DNA of 18,891 nucleotides from Acidithiobacillus sp. (lineage in GTDB: Bacteria; Pseudomonadota; Gammaproteobacteria; Acidithiobacillales; Acidithiobacillaceae). The notes under the pieces are model-generated. The model searched no databases. It saw only the letters and a program-made list of their open reading frames with translations, and had not been told where the DNA came from. The stretch covers positions 1 to 18,891 of the forward strand of contig JAPTWR010000028.1 of NCBI GenBank assembly GCA_028065135.1, in the 5' to 3' direction. Below are positions 8,805-16,916 of the stretch, piece after piece (within the stretch, counting starts at the first letter, position 1; each line of letters begins with the position of its first letter). A program made the translations under genes and the position numbers.

Positions 8805-11800
8805 GTGTGTAGGCACCGTTTCTAAGTTTGATATTTTCCCGCACCTGCAGTTCAATCCGCAGCGCCCGATCCTCATGTCCCGGTATCTGATGCCCCCAGC
8901 GATCATTCAAGGCGTAGACCCAGAACGCCACAGGATGAGTGGCATCCTCCAACCGAAGTTGGAAAAATAGTCGATCTTGCCCCTGCAAAGGAATCTCTCC
9001 TTGGGTGAGGGCCACCGGCAGCATAGCGCCATCCTGCGAGCCGTCCAAGGCGCTATGGGCATGTGCGCTGTACCCATCACTATCTTGCAGATGCAGAACT
9101 ACAGTCCCGTTGGACGCTCCGCCATAGTTGCCTATCAATATCGATATTCCGGTGAGCATTCCACGAACCCCCACGGGTATGGGGAAATTGCCTTGGAATT
9201 CTTCACCGGGCGCCAAGACCAATGGCTCTGTCGTCACGTGGGGTATGCCATAGGGGACATCAATGATGGTCGGTTCCTGACGCCACGGATGCTGACCCCT
9301 TGGCGGCCACGCCAGAGAAAAGTCCTCCTGTTCGAGGGTGAGGTTGGGGTTATAGGCGGGATCGCGCTTCAGCCATCCTCCCCAGCGCCATTGCATATAG
9401 GCATGTTCCAGCGCAAATCGCTGTAATTTCTCAGGATGAATATCACTGCCGCGGGACTTGGACTCATGATGATAGAGCAATGCCTGCGGGAGCCAGACAT
9501 TTCGTAGACCTGCTTCCCGCAAGCGCAGGCAAAGGTCTACATCATTGAAAGCCACCGTGAGTTCAGAAGCCATGCCGCCCACCTGATTCCAGTGGCTTTT
9601 TCGCATCGTCAGGCAAGCCCCTGTAACGGCGCTAAAGTTTTGTACCAAGGCGGCACGGCCAAAGTGGCCGTGAGAATCTTTCCGAATATGTTTATGCGCG
9701 TGGCCTGCGATTCCACCCAAACCCAGCACTACTCCGCCATGTTGAACCGTGCCATCGGCATAGAGTAATTTCGCCCCCACCGCCCCAACCTCTTGACGCT
9801 GCGCCTGTCCAAGCATTTCATTCAGCCATTGCGGTGTAATGACTTCGGTATCGTTGTTCAATAGACAGATATATTCACCGTTCGCTTGAGGCACGGCCCA
9901 ATTGTGCATGGCCGCATAATCGAATGGGTACGGATAAGACAATACCCGATGGCCCGGCCGACGCTGGATCTCGGCGAGGTAGGCGAGCGTATCGGTGTCG
10001 TCGCTTTGATTGTCAATAACCAAGATTTCGGTACATGGGTATTCCGTAAGACTCAGGCTATTCAGACACTGGCGAAGATCGGAAAGACCGTTCCGGGTAG
10101 GTATGATGATGCTTACTTTGGGGGTGTTCTTTACAGAGAGTCTGGGCAAATGAAACGCGCTATTGCAAGCGCCGTCCAGAAAAAACTCCTCTCCGCGCCT
10201 TTGCAGGCTTTCGGTGATGGCTATCTTTGCTGCGTTAACCACGTAGGGTTTAGCGGATAAATCACTGGCCGTGGAACCGTCGAGTATCCGCCAATGATAT
10301 AACACGGCAGGAATATGGCGGATTTTCTCAGGAGGCAGATCATCTGTAAAACGGAGCACCAAATCCCAATCCTGGCTGCCTTCGAATCCCTGACGGAATC
10401 CACCTAGGCGCAAAACCCGTTCTTTTTTGTAGACGCCCAGATGGTTTATGTAATTTTGGCCGAGAAGAAGTTCAGGGTTCCAGTCTGGCTTGAAGTAAGG
10501 ATCGCAACGGCGATCCTTTTCGCTGATCTTGTCTTCATCGCTATAAAGGAGCTCCGCTTCCGGGTGGGCCATGATCTCCGCTGCCATCCAGTAGAGGGCG
10601 TGCTCGGCGAGCGCATCGTCATGGTCCAGCAGGGCGACATAGTCGCCAGTAGCAATTTCCAGGGCGCTGTTGGAGGCTGCGGAAATATGGCCGTTCTGTT
10701 CCCGGAAAACCACCTTGATGCGGGGATCCTTGCGCACATATTCCTCCAACACTCTCCGCACATGAGGCAACGGTGAGGCGTCGTCGGCGATGCAGAGTTC
10801 CCAGTGGGGGTAGATCTGGGCACGCACCGATTCGATAGCCTTGCGCAGGAATTTTTCCGGCGGGTTGTAGGTGGGCATCACCACGGAAAAGGTGGGCGGG
10901 TTGGCGAAGGACGCAATGTGGGCACGTATGGCAACGCGGTCCACATCCGTCAAGGTGTCATATTGCCGAATCCACTTTTCGTAATCACTACGCATACGCC
11001 CAGTGAGCAACCGTTTTGCGGGGTTGCGCAGCGCGCGCTTGACCCTGCCCGGAAGGGGGGTGCGGTGGTAGAGCGCACGGGCAAAGGCATAACGATGTTC
11101 ATGGCCTTGTTCCCTAGGAGTCAACAATAACCGGCTGGTCCGTATACCGGCACGAAGGGTGCCAGCAGTAATGCGCAGGGGTTTGGTCAGCTTCCAAGAG
11201 CGGGAACGTAATGTGGCCTCCAGTTCCGTGGCCAGGCGCTGGTTTTGCTTTTCGGCGGCATGTAGCGCTGCGGTCAATTTATCCGTCTGGTGCATGGACT
11301 CCAGCTCCGTGGCCAGGCGCTGGTTTTGCTTCAGGAGATCCTCCCACTCTTCTTGAACCGCCATGTAATCTGCGGACATGGGCCACGATAACTCCACCTC
11401 CAGACGTTCGGCCCGGGAAAGTATCTCTGGGGGGATGGGTAGTTCCAGCCATGGATCCTCGTCCAACAGGGACAGCACCACGCCTTCCTCCCCGGTTTTC
11501 AGTGGCGCGGGGAAGATGCCGTGCAGTGTTCCACGAAGTAATGTTTCAATATGACCATCCCAGCTCCAGAGGCAATCAGCGCCATCGAGCAGACGCATGG
11601 CATACAGGCGCAGAAATCCTCTTTGTCCGGACGGATCAAAACGCAGTGCTTGTATGAACTCCTTCGGGAGAGCGAAGTCCACACGCTGCCGGTCTAGCCC
11701 AATGGGCAGAAGGATGCGTTCACTAAGGGTTTCGGTAAAGGATTCGGCTTCTTTGTTGCGCCAGAAGACCTGACAGGCAAAACGCGGGCCATGTGATGCC

Positions 11801-12543
11801 GCTTTATCAAGAGGAAAAATAGGTCTAACATTTTCTCCTATCTCTTGGGGGTGGGCCTCGACGATAAACTGATAGGTAATGTTGTCATCCCAATCCTGCA
11901 TTTCCCGCAGCAGCGACGGGCTAATGGTTTCCAGGGGAATGGCGGCAAATTCCGACTGTTGAAGGTCGACGATGGTACGGTCTACTACCTGCCCGGCAAA
12001 CCCATTGTCAGCTAAAAAGTATAGGAAACTGCGACGGGTGAAAAAACGCAGATGAGTCCGGTCGAGCAATCCTTCCTCGCGGTAGCGGAAGTCCCCCGAT
12101 AGCAGCTCCAGAAAGACCCCCACGTGGGCGATGTTGGGGATGGAGACCAGCAGTTTGCCGCTGGGCGCCAGAAAATTGGCAATCTGTCGGAGGAGTTGAC
12201 CCGGATCCCGTAGATGTTCGAGTACGTCCGCACAGACGATGTATTGGTACCGGGACTCCCCCAGTAGCTCTTCCATGGAAGCCGTTTCCAGATCGGCCTC
12301 CCACACGCGCCGGTAAGATGAGCGGGCAATGGCGGCCGCATCCGGATTGGCCTCAATGCCGTCCACCACACAATGCTTCTGTTCAGTGAGATAGCGGCCC
12401 AGTTCACCGACGGCACAACCGATATCCAGAACTGCCGCTCCACTGGTAATTTGGCGCGCGATCTTGGCCAAACTATCTTCGGCGTTTGGATCAAGGGGGG
12501 GTCTGGAATACAGATGTTGACGCGCTTCCTTTTCGGCAGTCAT
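8794..12543 (-). CDS. Giant multidomain protein: SAM methyltransferase, two family-2 glycosyltransferase domains and C-terminal beta domain
   Basis: The 1249-residue product begins with a class I methyltransferase (VLDIGCAVGELGRYL, residues 38-52; IVCADVLEHL follows). A beta-rich stretch covers about 230-390. A short coiled coil then holds two copies of KQNQRLATELE (near 405 and 432) and SRSWKLTKPLR. The first GT-A domain starts near 549 (FSVVMPTYNPP) with LLDHDDA as its DxD-type motif near 638. The second starts near 808 (VSIIIPTRNGL, LVIDNQSDD) with LLNNDTE near 898 and WLPQALLYHHES further on. Residues about 1104-1245 form a separate domain with GNYG, similar to the tail of the 809-residue membrane protein. 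Likely role: methylates and extends a lipid-linked glycan on the cytoplasmic side. Start and stop overlap both neighbours (ATGA at 12540-12543; 11 bp at 8794-8804). Confidence 0.9.
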   Translation of the reverse strand: MTAEKEARQHLYSRPPLDPNAEDSLAKIARQITSGAAVLDIGCAVGELGRYLTEQKHCVVDGIEANPDAAAIARSSYRRVWEADLETASMEELLGESRYQYIVCADVLEHLRDPGQLLRQIANFLAPSGKLLVSIPNIAHVGVFLELLSGDFRYREEGLLDRTHLRFFTRRSFLYFLADNGFAGQVVDRTIVDLQQSEFAAIPLETISPSLLREMQDWDDNITYQFIVEAHPQEIGENVRPIFPLDKAASHGPRFACQVFWRNKEAESFTETLSERILLPIGLDRQRVDFALPKEFIQALRFDPSGQRGFLRLYAMRLLDGADCLWSWDGHIETLLRGTLHGIFPAPLKTGEEGVVLSLLDEDPWLELPIPPEILSRAERLEVELSWPMSADYMAVQEEWEDLLKQNQRLATELESMHQTDKLTAALHAAEKQNQRLATELEATLRSRSWKLTKPLRITAGTLRAGIRTSRLLLTPREQGHEHRYAFARALYHRTPLPGRVKRALRNPAKRLLTGRMRSDYEKWIRQYDTLTDVDRVAIRAHIASFANPPTFSVVMPTYNPPEKFLRKAIESVRAQIYPHWELCIADDASPLPHVRRVLEEYVRKDPRIKVVFREQNGHISAASNSALEIATGDYVALLDHDDALAEHALYWMAAEIMAHPEAELLYSDEDKISEKDRRCDPYFKPDWNPELLLGQNYINHLGVYKKERVLRLGGFRQGFEGSQDWDLVLRFTDDLPPEKIRHIPAVLYHWRILDGSTASDLSAKPYVVNAAKIAITESLQRRGEEFFLDGACNSAFHLPRLSVKNTPKVSIIIPTRNGLSDLRQCLNSLSLTEYPCTEILVIDNQSDDTDTLAYLAEIQRRPGHRVLSYPYPFDYAAMHNWAVPQANGEYICLLNNDTEVITPQWLNEMLGQAQRQEVGAVGAKLLYADGTVQHGGVVLGLGGIAGHAHKHIRKDSHGHFGRAALVQNFSAVTGACLTMRKSHWNQVGGMASELTVAFNDVDLCLRLREAGLRNVWLPQALLYHHESKSRGSDIHPEKLQRFALEHAYMQWRWGGWLKRDPAYNPNLTLEQEDFSLAWPPRGQHPWRQEPTIIDVPYGIPHVTTEPLVLAPGEEFQGNFPIPVGVRGMLTGISILIGNYGGASNGTVVLHLQDSDGYSAHAHSALDGSQDGAMLPVALTQGEIPLQGQDRLFFQLRLEDATHPVAFWVYALNDRWGHQIPGHEDRALRIELQVRENIKLRNGAYTHER

Positions 12544-13568
12544 ATGGAGTGATCCCGCGACGCCAGAAAAGTGTCATAAGCATGGTCGGCCAATCGGTGA
12601 ATTTCAGAACGGCTCCGCAGATATTCCTTGGCCATGCGCACCTCGTAGGGGAAAATCCCGCGCCAACGATCAGGCTTGGGAGAGATTTGACACTGTTCAT
12701 GCAAAGACTTCTTGGAATGGCGAAATCGCACTGCAAACCGCAAGATATCCCACCCGCTTGGGACGGACATTTTTTCGGTATTCTTTCCTGCTTGGGTTAC
12801 CACAGAGAGAATTGCCGCCGTGTTGCGGTCTCTTTCCCTGTCGTCGATTCCGTTGTCTCTGATCTTCTGGTTAAGCTTCAGCAGTGCCAGTCCAGCAACC
12901 ATGTCGATAGACTCGTTGGCCGTGGCCACCCGCTCAAACTCGTTCTCTAGGTCCTGCAAGCCTATCAGGTTCACAAACTTCGGTTCGATAGGAACCTCGA
13001 ATCCATTACAGTGGACGTGACGTTTCCCAAATATATTGGCGAAGCCTCGCGCAATCCTCTCATAGCGAAAGCAAAATCTCCAGTTACCCCGCATTACGAA
13101 AACGCCGGTATCCAGAATCTGCTTTTTAAATGCGCGAAAAGTCAAATCCAGACCATGCTTCAGGAGTTCCGCGTACAAGGAAGTAATATATCCTCCCAAC
13201 TCCCGGAAGAATATGATCACTTCCACCTGGCACCCGACATCGTTCAAACGGCGCTTCAGTGTTACCAAGGCTTCTGGTATGGAATAGAGGGATTCAAAAT
13301 CTTCTGAAGAGATCACCACGGTATGGCAATCCGATTCGCTGATTTCTGCGCATAAATCGTCCAGCGTGCCATAATCACTCTGGAAACGATGATCGTTATT
13401 CAACTCCCAAGCGATATTGTGATGCCCGCTGTACGGACCGATACAGCCTGAAACGGGCATCAACACGCCATGCTCCCGCAAGAGTTGTTTGTTGACCATC
13501 AGAAAGGTCTGTAATGCCGTTGTTCCGGTCTTATGGGTTCCAATGTGCAGAAAAAGTTTTTTCCTCAT
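12540..13568 (-). CDS. Sulfotransferase-like P-loop protein
   Basis: The 342-residue protein opens with KLFLHIGTHKTGTTALQTFL, the 5'-phosphosulfate-binding loop of PAPS-dependent sulfotransferases (KTGTT, residues 13-17). SDCHTVVISSEDFESL further on fits the 3'-phosphate-binding segment. The remainder is helical and charged without a membrane segment. It would transfer sulfate from PAPS to a sugar hydroxyl. The ATG at 13566-13568 has an AAGGAAG ribosome site about 8 bases upstream. It lies 76 bp after the ABC ATPase gene, the widest gap inside the upstream half of the operon, and overlaps the next gene by an ATGA. Many such loci proteins are named only from this loop; the sulfate-transfer role is likely but not shown. 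Confidence 0.75.
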   Translation of the reverse strand: MRKKLFLHIGTHKTGTTALQTFLMVNKQLLREHGVLMPVSGCIGPYSGHHNIAWELNNDHRFQSDYGTLDDLCAEISESDCHTVVISSEDFESLYSIPEALVTLKRRLNDVGCQVEVIIFFRELGGYITSLYAELLKHGLDLTFRAFKKQILDTGVFVMRGNWRFCFRYERIARGFANIFGKRHVHCNGFEVPIEPKFVNLIGLQDLENEFERVATANESIDMVAGLALLKLNQKIRDNGIDDRERDRNTAAILSVVTQAGKNTEKMSVPSGWDILRFAVRFRHSKKSLHEQCQISPKPDRWRGIFPYEVRMAKEYLRSRSEIHRLADHAYDTFLASRDHSI

Positions 13569-13644
13569 TGAGGTGCTTCCTTGCCGATACCTTGTGGTTG
13601 ATTGGCTGAACTTCTCCGAGCCAACTAGACCGGCCGAAAGTCGG

Positions 13645-14391
13645 TCAAAGTACGGCCAGCCGGCGCGCGGACTCCTTTGGGTCCTGCTCCAGTCGCCCTG
13701 TTTCCACTACCCGTCCCTGATCCAGGCGCACATACTGATCGCAAAACTTGTCGACCTGCTCGGGGCTGTGGGAGACGAGGATGAGGGTCATGCCCTGAGT
13801 GCGGAGTTCAGCGATCTTCGCGTGGCATTTTTCCTGGAAGGGCTGGTCGCCCACAGCGAGGATCTCATCGGCCAGGAGGATGTCGGGCTGCAGGTGGACG
13901 GCCACGGAGAAACCCAGGCGCATCTGCATGCCGGAGGAATAATTCTTGAGTGGAGTGTCGATGAAGTGGGCCAGTTCCGAGAATTCGATGATGTCCTTGA
14001 CGCGCTTTTGGGTGTCGCGGTTGCGGAAACCGTAGAGGCTGGCGTTGAGGAAGATGTTTTCGTAGCCGCTCAGCTCGGGATGGAAGCCGACGCCAAGCTG
14101 GATGAGGGGGGCGATGCGGCCACGGGTGATGACCTGCCCCTGGCTGGGCTCCAGGATGCCGGCGATGATCTGTAGCAGGGTGCTCTTGCCGGAGCCATTG
14201 TGCCCCAGCAGGCCCAGGGCCTCGCCCTGCTCCACGCGCAGGTTGATGTCATCCAGGGCCAGGAAGTGCTCGCGGAGCTCGCGCTTGCTCTTATGAAAGA
14301 GGGCGAGGAAGCGGGTCTTGAGGCCCATGGCGCGGTTGTGGCGGAGGATGAACTCCTTGCGGACGTGCTCGACGAGGACGGCGGGGTGCAT
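13645..14391 (-). CDS. wzt: ABC transporter ATPase for polysaccharide export (Wzt/KpsT type)
   Basis: The 248-residue protein has all ABC ATPase motifs: Walker A GHNGSGKST (63-71), signature YSSGMQ (151-156), Walker B ILLADE (171-176) and the switch His in LVSHS (208). The insert between the N-terminus and Walker A and the SELSGYENIFLN-like stretch (PELSGYENIFLN here) are typical of the Wzt/KpsT/TagH group. At 248 residues it lacks the C-terminal carbohydrate-binding domain of O9a-type Wzt, so it is closer to KpsT or RfbE and probably recognises the glycan by its lipid or by other means. The frame is open to 14916, but that part is the permease gene in another frame; ATG 14389-14391 overlaps the permease stop by one base (TGATG). 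Confidence 0.93.
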   Translation of the reverse strand: MHPAVLVEHVRKEFILRHNRAMGLKTRFLALFHKSKRELREHFLALDDINLRVEQGEALGLLGHNGSGKSTLLQIIAGILEPSQGQVITRGRIAPLIQLGVGFHPELSGYENIFLNASLYGFRNRDTQKRVKDIIEFSELAHFIDTPLKNYSSGMQMRLGFSVAVHLQPDILLADEILAVGDQPFQEKCHAKIAELRTQGMTLILVSHSPEQVDKFCDQYVRLDQGRVVETGRLEQDPKESARRLAVL

Positions 14392-15200
14392 CAGAGATCT
14401 TCGACCAGGTGCCGGGCCCTGCGGCGGAAGAGGATCGTGCCGACGGTGAGCGTACCGACGGTCCAGGCGCTGGCGATCAGGACGTGACTCAGTGCGGGCA
14501 GCGTGCCGGCGTAGAGCAAAGCATGAAAGAGGTCCATGAACTGGGTGAGGGGGTTGAGGGAAATGATCTCGCGGGTGGTGGGTTTGAGAACGTTGATGTC
14601 GTAGCCGATGGGGGTGAACCAGAAGCCGAACATCAGCGCGATTTCTACCATGTGCTTGAGGTCGCGCAGTTCGACCTGCAGCACCGAGAAGGTCAGCACG
14701 ATGCCCCAGATGAACGCGATATACAGGCCAAGCGCCAGCGGGTAGAGCAGCAGCCCCCAGTGATAGACCCCGCCCAGAAACGGATAGAGCACCACCAGGA
14801 TCAGGATGGCGATGACCCATAACGCCAGCGTAAACAACAGGCTGGCGGTGGGAACCAGAATGCGCGGGAAGTAGATCTTCTGGATCAATCCGGAGGCGCC
14901 GGTGAGACTCTCGCAACTCTGGCTCACTGACTGCGAAAAGAGGTTGTAATGCAGAACGCCGATGATCAGATAGAGGATGTAATGGGGCAGGTCGCTGCGA
15001 AATACATGGGTGAAGACGAAGTCATAGAGCAGGATGAGCGCGAGCGGGTTGCCCAGCGACCACAAAAAGCCCAGCGCGGCACCCTGGTAGCGTACCTTGA
15101 GGTCTTTGGCGACCAGATTGCGCACCAAGTCACGGTATTGCCAGTAACGGGCGAGGCCAGTGGCGGGGGGGCTGGACGGCGAGATGGTGCTGGTCTGCAT
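14391..15200 (-). CDS. wzm: ABC-2 type polysaccharide exporter permease (Wzm type)
   Basis: The 269-residue protein has the ABC-2 permease pattern: an amphipathic YRDLVRNLVAKDLKVRYQGAALG lead-in (conserved DLKxRY element), six membrane helices, and the FGFWFTPIGYDI segment before the final helices. It would form the channel that moves a polyprenyl-linked glycan across the inner membrane with the ATPase encoded next. I place the start at ATG 15198-15200, which gives the usual short N-terminus; an in-frame ATG at 15275 would add 25 residues unlike the family. No ribosome-binding site precedes 15200, and a sigma-70-like promoter sits right against this ATG, so translation may be leaderless. Confidence 0.92.
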   Translation of the reverse strand: MQTSTISPSSPPATGLARYWQYRDLVRNLVAKDLKVRYQGAALGFLWSLGNPLALILLYDFVFTHVFRSDLPHYILYLIIGVLHYNLFSQSVSQSCESLTGASGLIQKIYFPRILVPTASLLFTLALWVIAILILVVLYPFLGGVYHWGLLLYPLALGLYIAFIWGIVLTFSVLQVELRDLKHMVEIALMFGFWFTPIGYDINVLKPTTREIISLNPLTQFMDLFHALLYAGTLPALSHVLIASAWTVGTLTVGTILFRRRARHLVEDL

Positions 15201-15207
15201 GAGCGGG

Positions 15208-15236
15208 ATTGTGCGTCCTGGGGCTGGGCTGGTCAA
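15208..15236 (-). promoter_or_regulatory. Candidate sigma-70 promoter of the minus-strand operon
   Basis: On the minus strand TTGACC (15231-15236) and CACAAT (15208-15213) are separated by exactly 17 bp, matching the -35 in 5 of 6 and the -10 in 4 of 6 positions. The expected start point falls at about 15201, next to the ATG at 15200. This is inferred from consensus only. Confidence 0.45.
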
Positions 15237-15306
15237 TAGTGGGGCGTTGCCGCGCTGGTGAGGTGGCTTGCGCATCTAAGGTGGTAGTTATCGGTGCGGG
15301 ATGGTT

Positions 15307-16509
15307 ATGCTTATAATGCAGGATATGGGGCATCGGATAGAGAGTAACATTCGGCACATCGCCATAGTGCATGATTGGCTGGTGGTGTACGCTGGTGCGG
15401 AGCGGGTGCTGGAGCAGATGCTCGCCTGTTATCCCGACGCGGACCTCTTCAGCCTGGTGGATTTCCTGCCCGCCGGTCAGCGCGCATTCATCCGCAACAA
15501 AGCGGTGACCACGTCTTTCATCCAGCGTCTGCCCAAAGCGCGAAAGAACTACCGGGCTTATCTGCCCCTCATGCCCCTCGCCGTGGAGCAGTTCGATCTC
15601 TCGGCCTATGACCTCGTGATCAGCAGCAGCCACGCGGTGGCCAAGGGGGTGCTGACCGGGCCGGACCAACTGCATCTGTGCCTGTGCTACTCCCCCATAC
15701 GCTATGCCTGGGACCTGCAGCATCAGTATCTGCGGGAGGCGGGACTGGAGCGGGGCATCAAGGGATGGATGGCGAAACTGATGCTCCATTATGTTCGTCT
15801 ATGGGATGTCCGCACCGCCAACGGCGTGGACGCCTTCATCGCCATTTCCTGCCATATCGCCCGGCGCATCCGCAAGGTGTATGGGCGGGATTCCACCGTC
15901 ATCTATCCGCCGGTGGATGTGGCGGATTTCCCCTTGCGCCCGGACAAGGAGGATTTTTACGTCACCGCCTCACGCATGGTGCCCTACAAAAAGATGGACC
16001 TGATCGTCGAGGCTTTCAGCGCCATGCCTGACAAGCGCTTGGTAGTGATCGGGGACGGGCCGGATTTCGCCAAGGTCCGGGCCAAGGCGGGACCGAACGT
16101 GCAATTGCTGGGTTTTGCAGGTCCTGATGTGCTACGTGATTACCTGCAACGGGCGCGCGCCTTCGTCTTCGCTGCGGAGGAGGACTTCGGCATCGCCCCC
16201 CTGGAGGCCCAGGCCTGCGGCACGCCCGTCATCGCCTTTGGCAAGGGCGGAGCGCTGGAGACCATCATTCCCCTGCCCGAGGCGGAGTGCGCAGCGTCAT
16301 CCCCCGCGCCCACCGGCGTATTCTTTTACGAACAATCCGTTGCCGCCATCATCGCCGCCGTGGAGCGCTTCGAGGGAGCGGGTGCGGCCATCACCCCGGA
16401 AGCCTGCCGCGAAAACGCCCTGCGCTTCGCCCCGGAGCGCTTCCGCACGGAGTTCACGACCTTCGTGGAGGGGGAGTGGGCGGCGTTTCGGGGTGGTAAA
16501 CAGGGCTGA
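15307..16509 (+). CDS. Family-4 (group 1) glycosyltransferase
   Basis: The protein of about 400 residues starts with IAIVHDWLVVYAGAERVLEQML, the usual opening of GT-B glycosyltransferases that decorate exopolysaccharide, and contains the donor-site segment EEDFGIAPLEAQACGTPVIAF near residue 293 (E-x7-E motif of GT4), plus ASRMVPYKKMDLIVEAF at the hinge. It transfers a sugar from a nucleotide donor to a lipid-linked acceptor in the cytoplasm. Four in-frame ATGs occur at 15301, 15307, 15316 and 15325; I chose 15307 because GGGA lies 5 bases upstream of it. A TATAAT at 15312-15317 would favour 15325 if it is used as a -10. The gene is divergent from the exporter operon with about 100 bp between, so both may be controlled from the same spacer. 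Confidence 0.9.
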   Translation: MLIMQDMGHRIESNIRHIAIVHDWLVVYAGAERVLEQMLACYPDADLFSLVDFLPAGQRAFIRNKAVTTSFIQRLPKARKNYRAYLPLMPLAVEQFDLSAYDLVISSSHAVAKGVLTGPDQLHLCLCYSPIRYAWDLQHQYLREAGLERGIKGWMAKLMLHYVRLWDVRTANGVDAFIAISCHIARRIRKVYGRDSTVIYPPVDVADFPLRPDKEDFYVTASRMVPYKKMDLIVEAFSAMPDKRLVVIGDGPDFAKVRAKAGPNVQLLGFAGPDVLRDYLQRARAFVFAAEEDFGIAPLEAQACGTPVIAFGKGGALETIIPLPEAECAASSPAPTGVFFYEQSVAAIIAAVERFEGAGAAITPEACRENALRFAPERFRTEFTTFVEGEWAAFRGGKQG

Positions 16510-16547
16510 TGTTCGACTTGATGGATTGCGGAAGGTTCGCTGGCGCC

Positions 16548-16577
16548 GTTGCGGTTGTGTCTGTTGCGGTTGTGTCT
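16548..16577 (+). repeat. Perfect 15-bp tandem duplication
   Basis: GTTGCGGTTGTGTCT occurs twice head to tail (16548-16562 and 16563-16577), in the spacer between the glycosyltransferase stop and the tRNA promoter; the last base overlaps the -35 box. Confidence 0.9.
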
Positions 16578-16605
16578 TGACCGGCCACTGCCTGCACCCG
16601 ATAAT
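16577..16605 (+). promoter_or_regulatory. Sigma-70-type promoter of tRNA-Lys
   Basis: TTGACC (16577-16582) and GATAAT (16600-16605) are spaced by 17 bp, each matching consensus in 5 of 6 positions. Transcription would start near 16612, about 28 bases before the mature tRNA. Confidence 0.7.
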
Positions 16606-16639
16606 ACGCAGCCCTGTCGGGTATCTTGCAGGGTCTTTG

Positions 16640-16715
16640 GGGGATGTAGCTCAGTCGGTAGAGCAGCGGCCTTTTAAGCCGTGGGTCGCGGGTTCGAATC
16701 CCGCCGTCCCCACCA
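16640..16715 (+). tRNA. tRNA-Lys (UUU anticodon)
   Basis: The 76-base sequence folds into a full cloverleaf. The acceptor GGGGATG pairs with CGTCCCC (one G-U), the D stem is GCTC/GAGC, the anticodon stem GCGGC/GCCGT encloses loop CTTTTAA with anticodon TTT, and the T arm is GCGGG-TTCGAAT-CCCGC. Discriminator A and an encoded CCA (16713-16715) complete it. It reads AAA and AAG codons. A strong promoter lies just upstream; no clear terminator is visible after it. tRNA genes are frequent integration sites, and the DNA downstream is rich in broken sequence, but I found no second copy of the tRNA 3' end in the window. Confidence 0.97.
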
Positions 16716-16916
16716 AATAAAACAGATAGTTACAAGAGCATCCAGACGGACCACGGCGCACAATATCAATCTGGTCCCCATAAAGAACAGGAAGGTTCAT
16801 GGATTTCGCGCACGCTCAGATTCTCCTGAGCGACGGCTTGCAGTGGTCGTGGCGGCTAATGAATTTGACCGTTACGCCAAAATCCATTCGCAGTATATCT
16901 CCAAAATCTGAGGGTT
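16716..16916. other. Non-coding spacer after tRNA-Lys
   Basis: No gene is supported here. A short plus-strand stretch near 16746-16775 reads QTDHGAQYQSG, faintly like the second catalytic block of a DDE integrase core, but it soon meets stops and is too short to call. No strong hairpin with a T run was seen. Confidence 0.5.

Noticed and set aside
13628..13646. Hairpin after the ABC ATPase gene as a terminator
   Set aside because: GACCG/CGGTC arms can pair, but there is no T run after them on the minus strand and the stem overlaps the stop codon.
14392..14916. N-terminal extension of the ABC ATPase reading frame
   Set aside because: The extra 175 residues are the antisense-free shifted frame of the permease gene, rich in Arg, His and Pro, with no motif. 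The ATPase starts at 14391.
15312..15317. Perfect TATAAT before the family-4 glycosyltransferase
   Set aside because: No good -35 lies at 16-18 bp (best is TTATCG, 3 of 6), and it falls inside the likely coding start, so I did not list it as a promoter.
15130..15789. 219-residue minus-strand reading frame over the glycosyltransferase start
   Set aside because: It is antisense to the family-4 glycosyltransferase and overlaps the permease in another frame; rich in His, Gln and Pro without motif.
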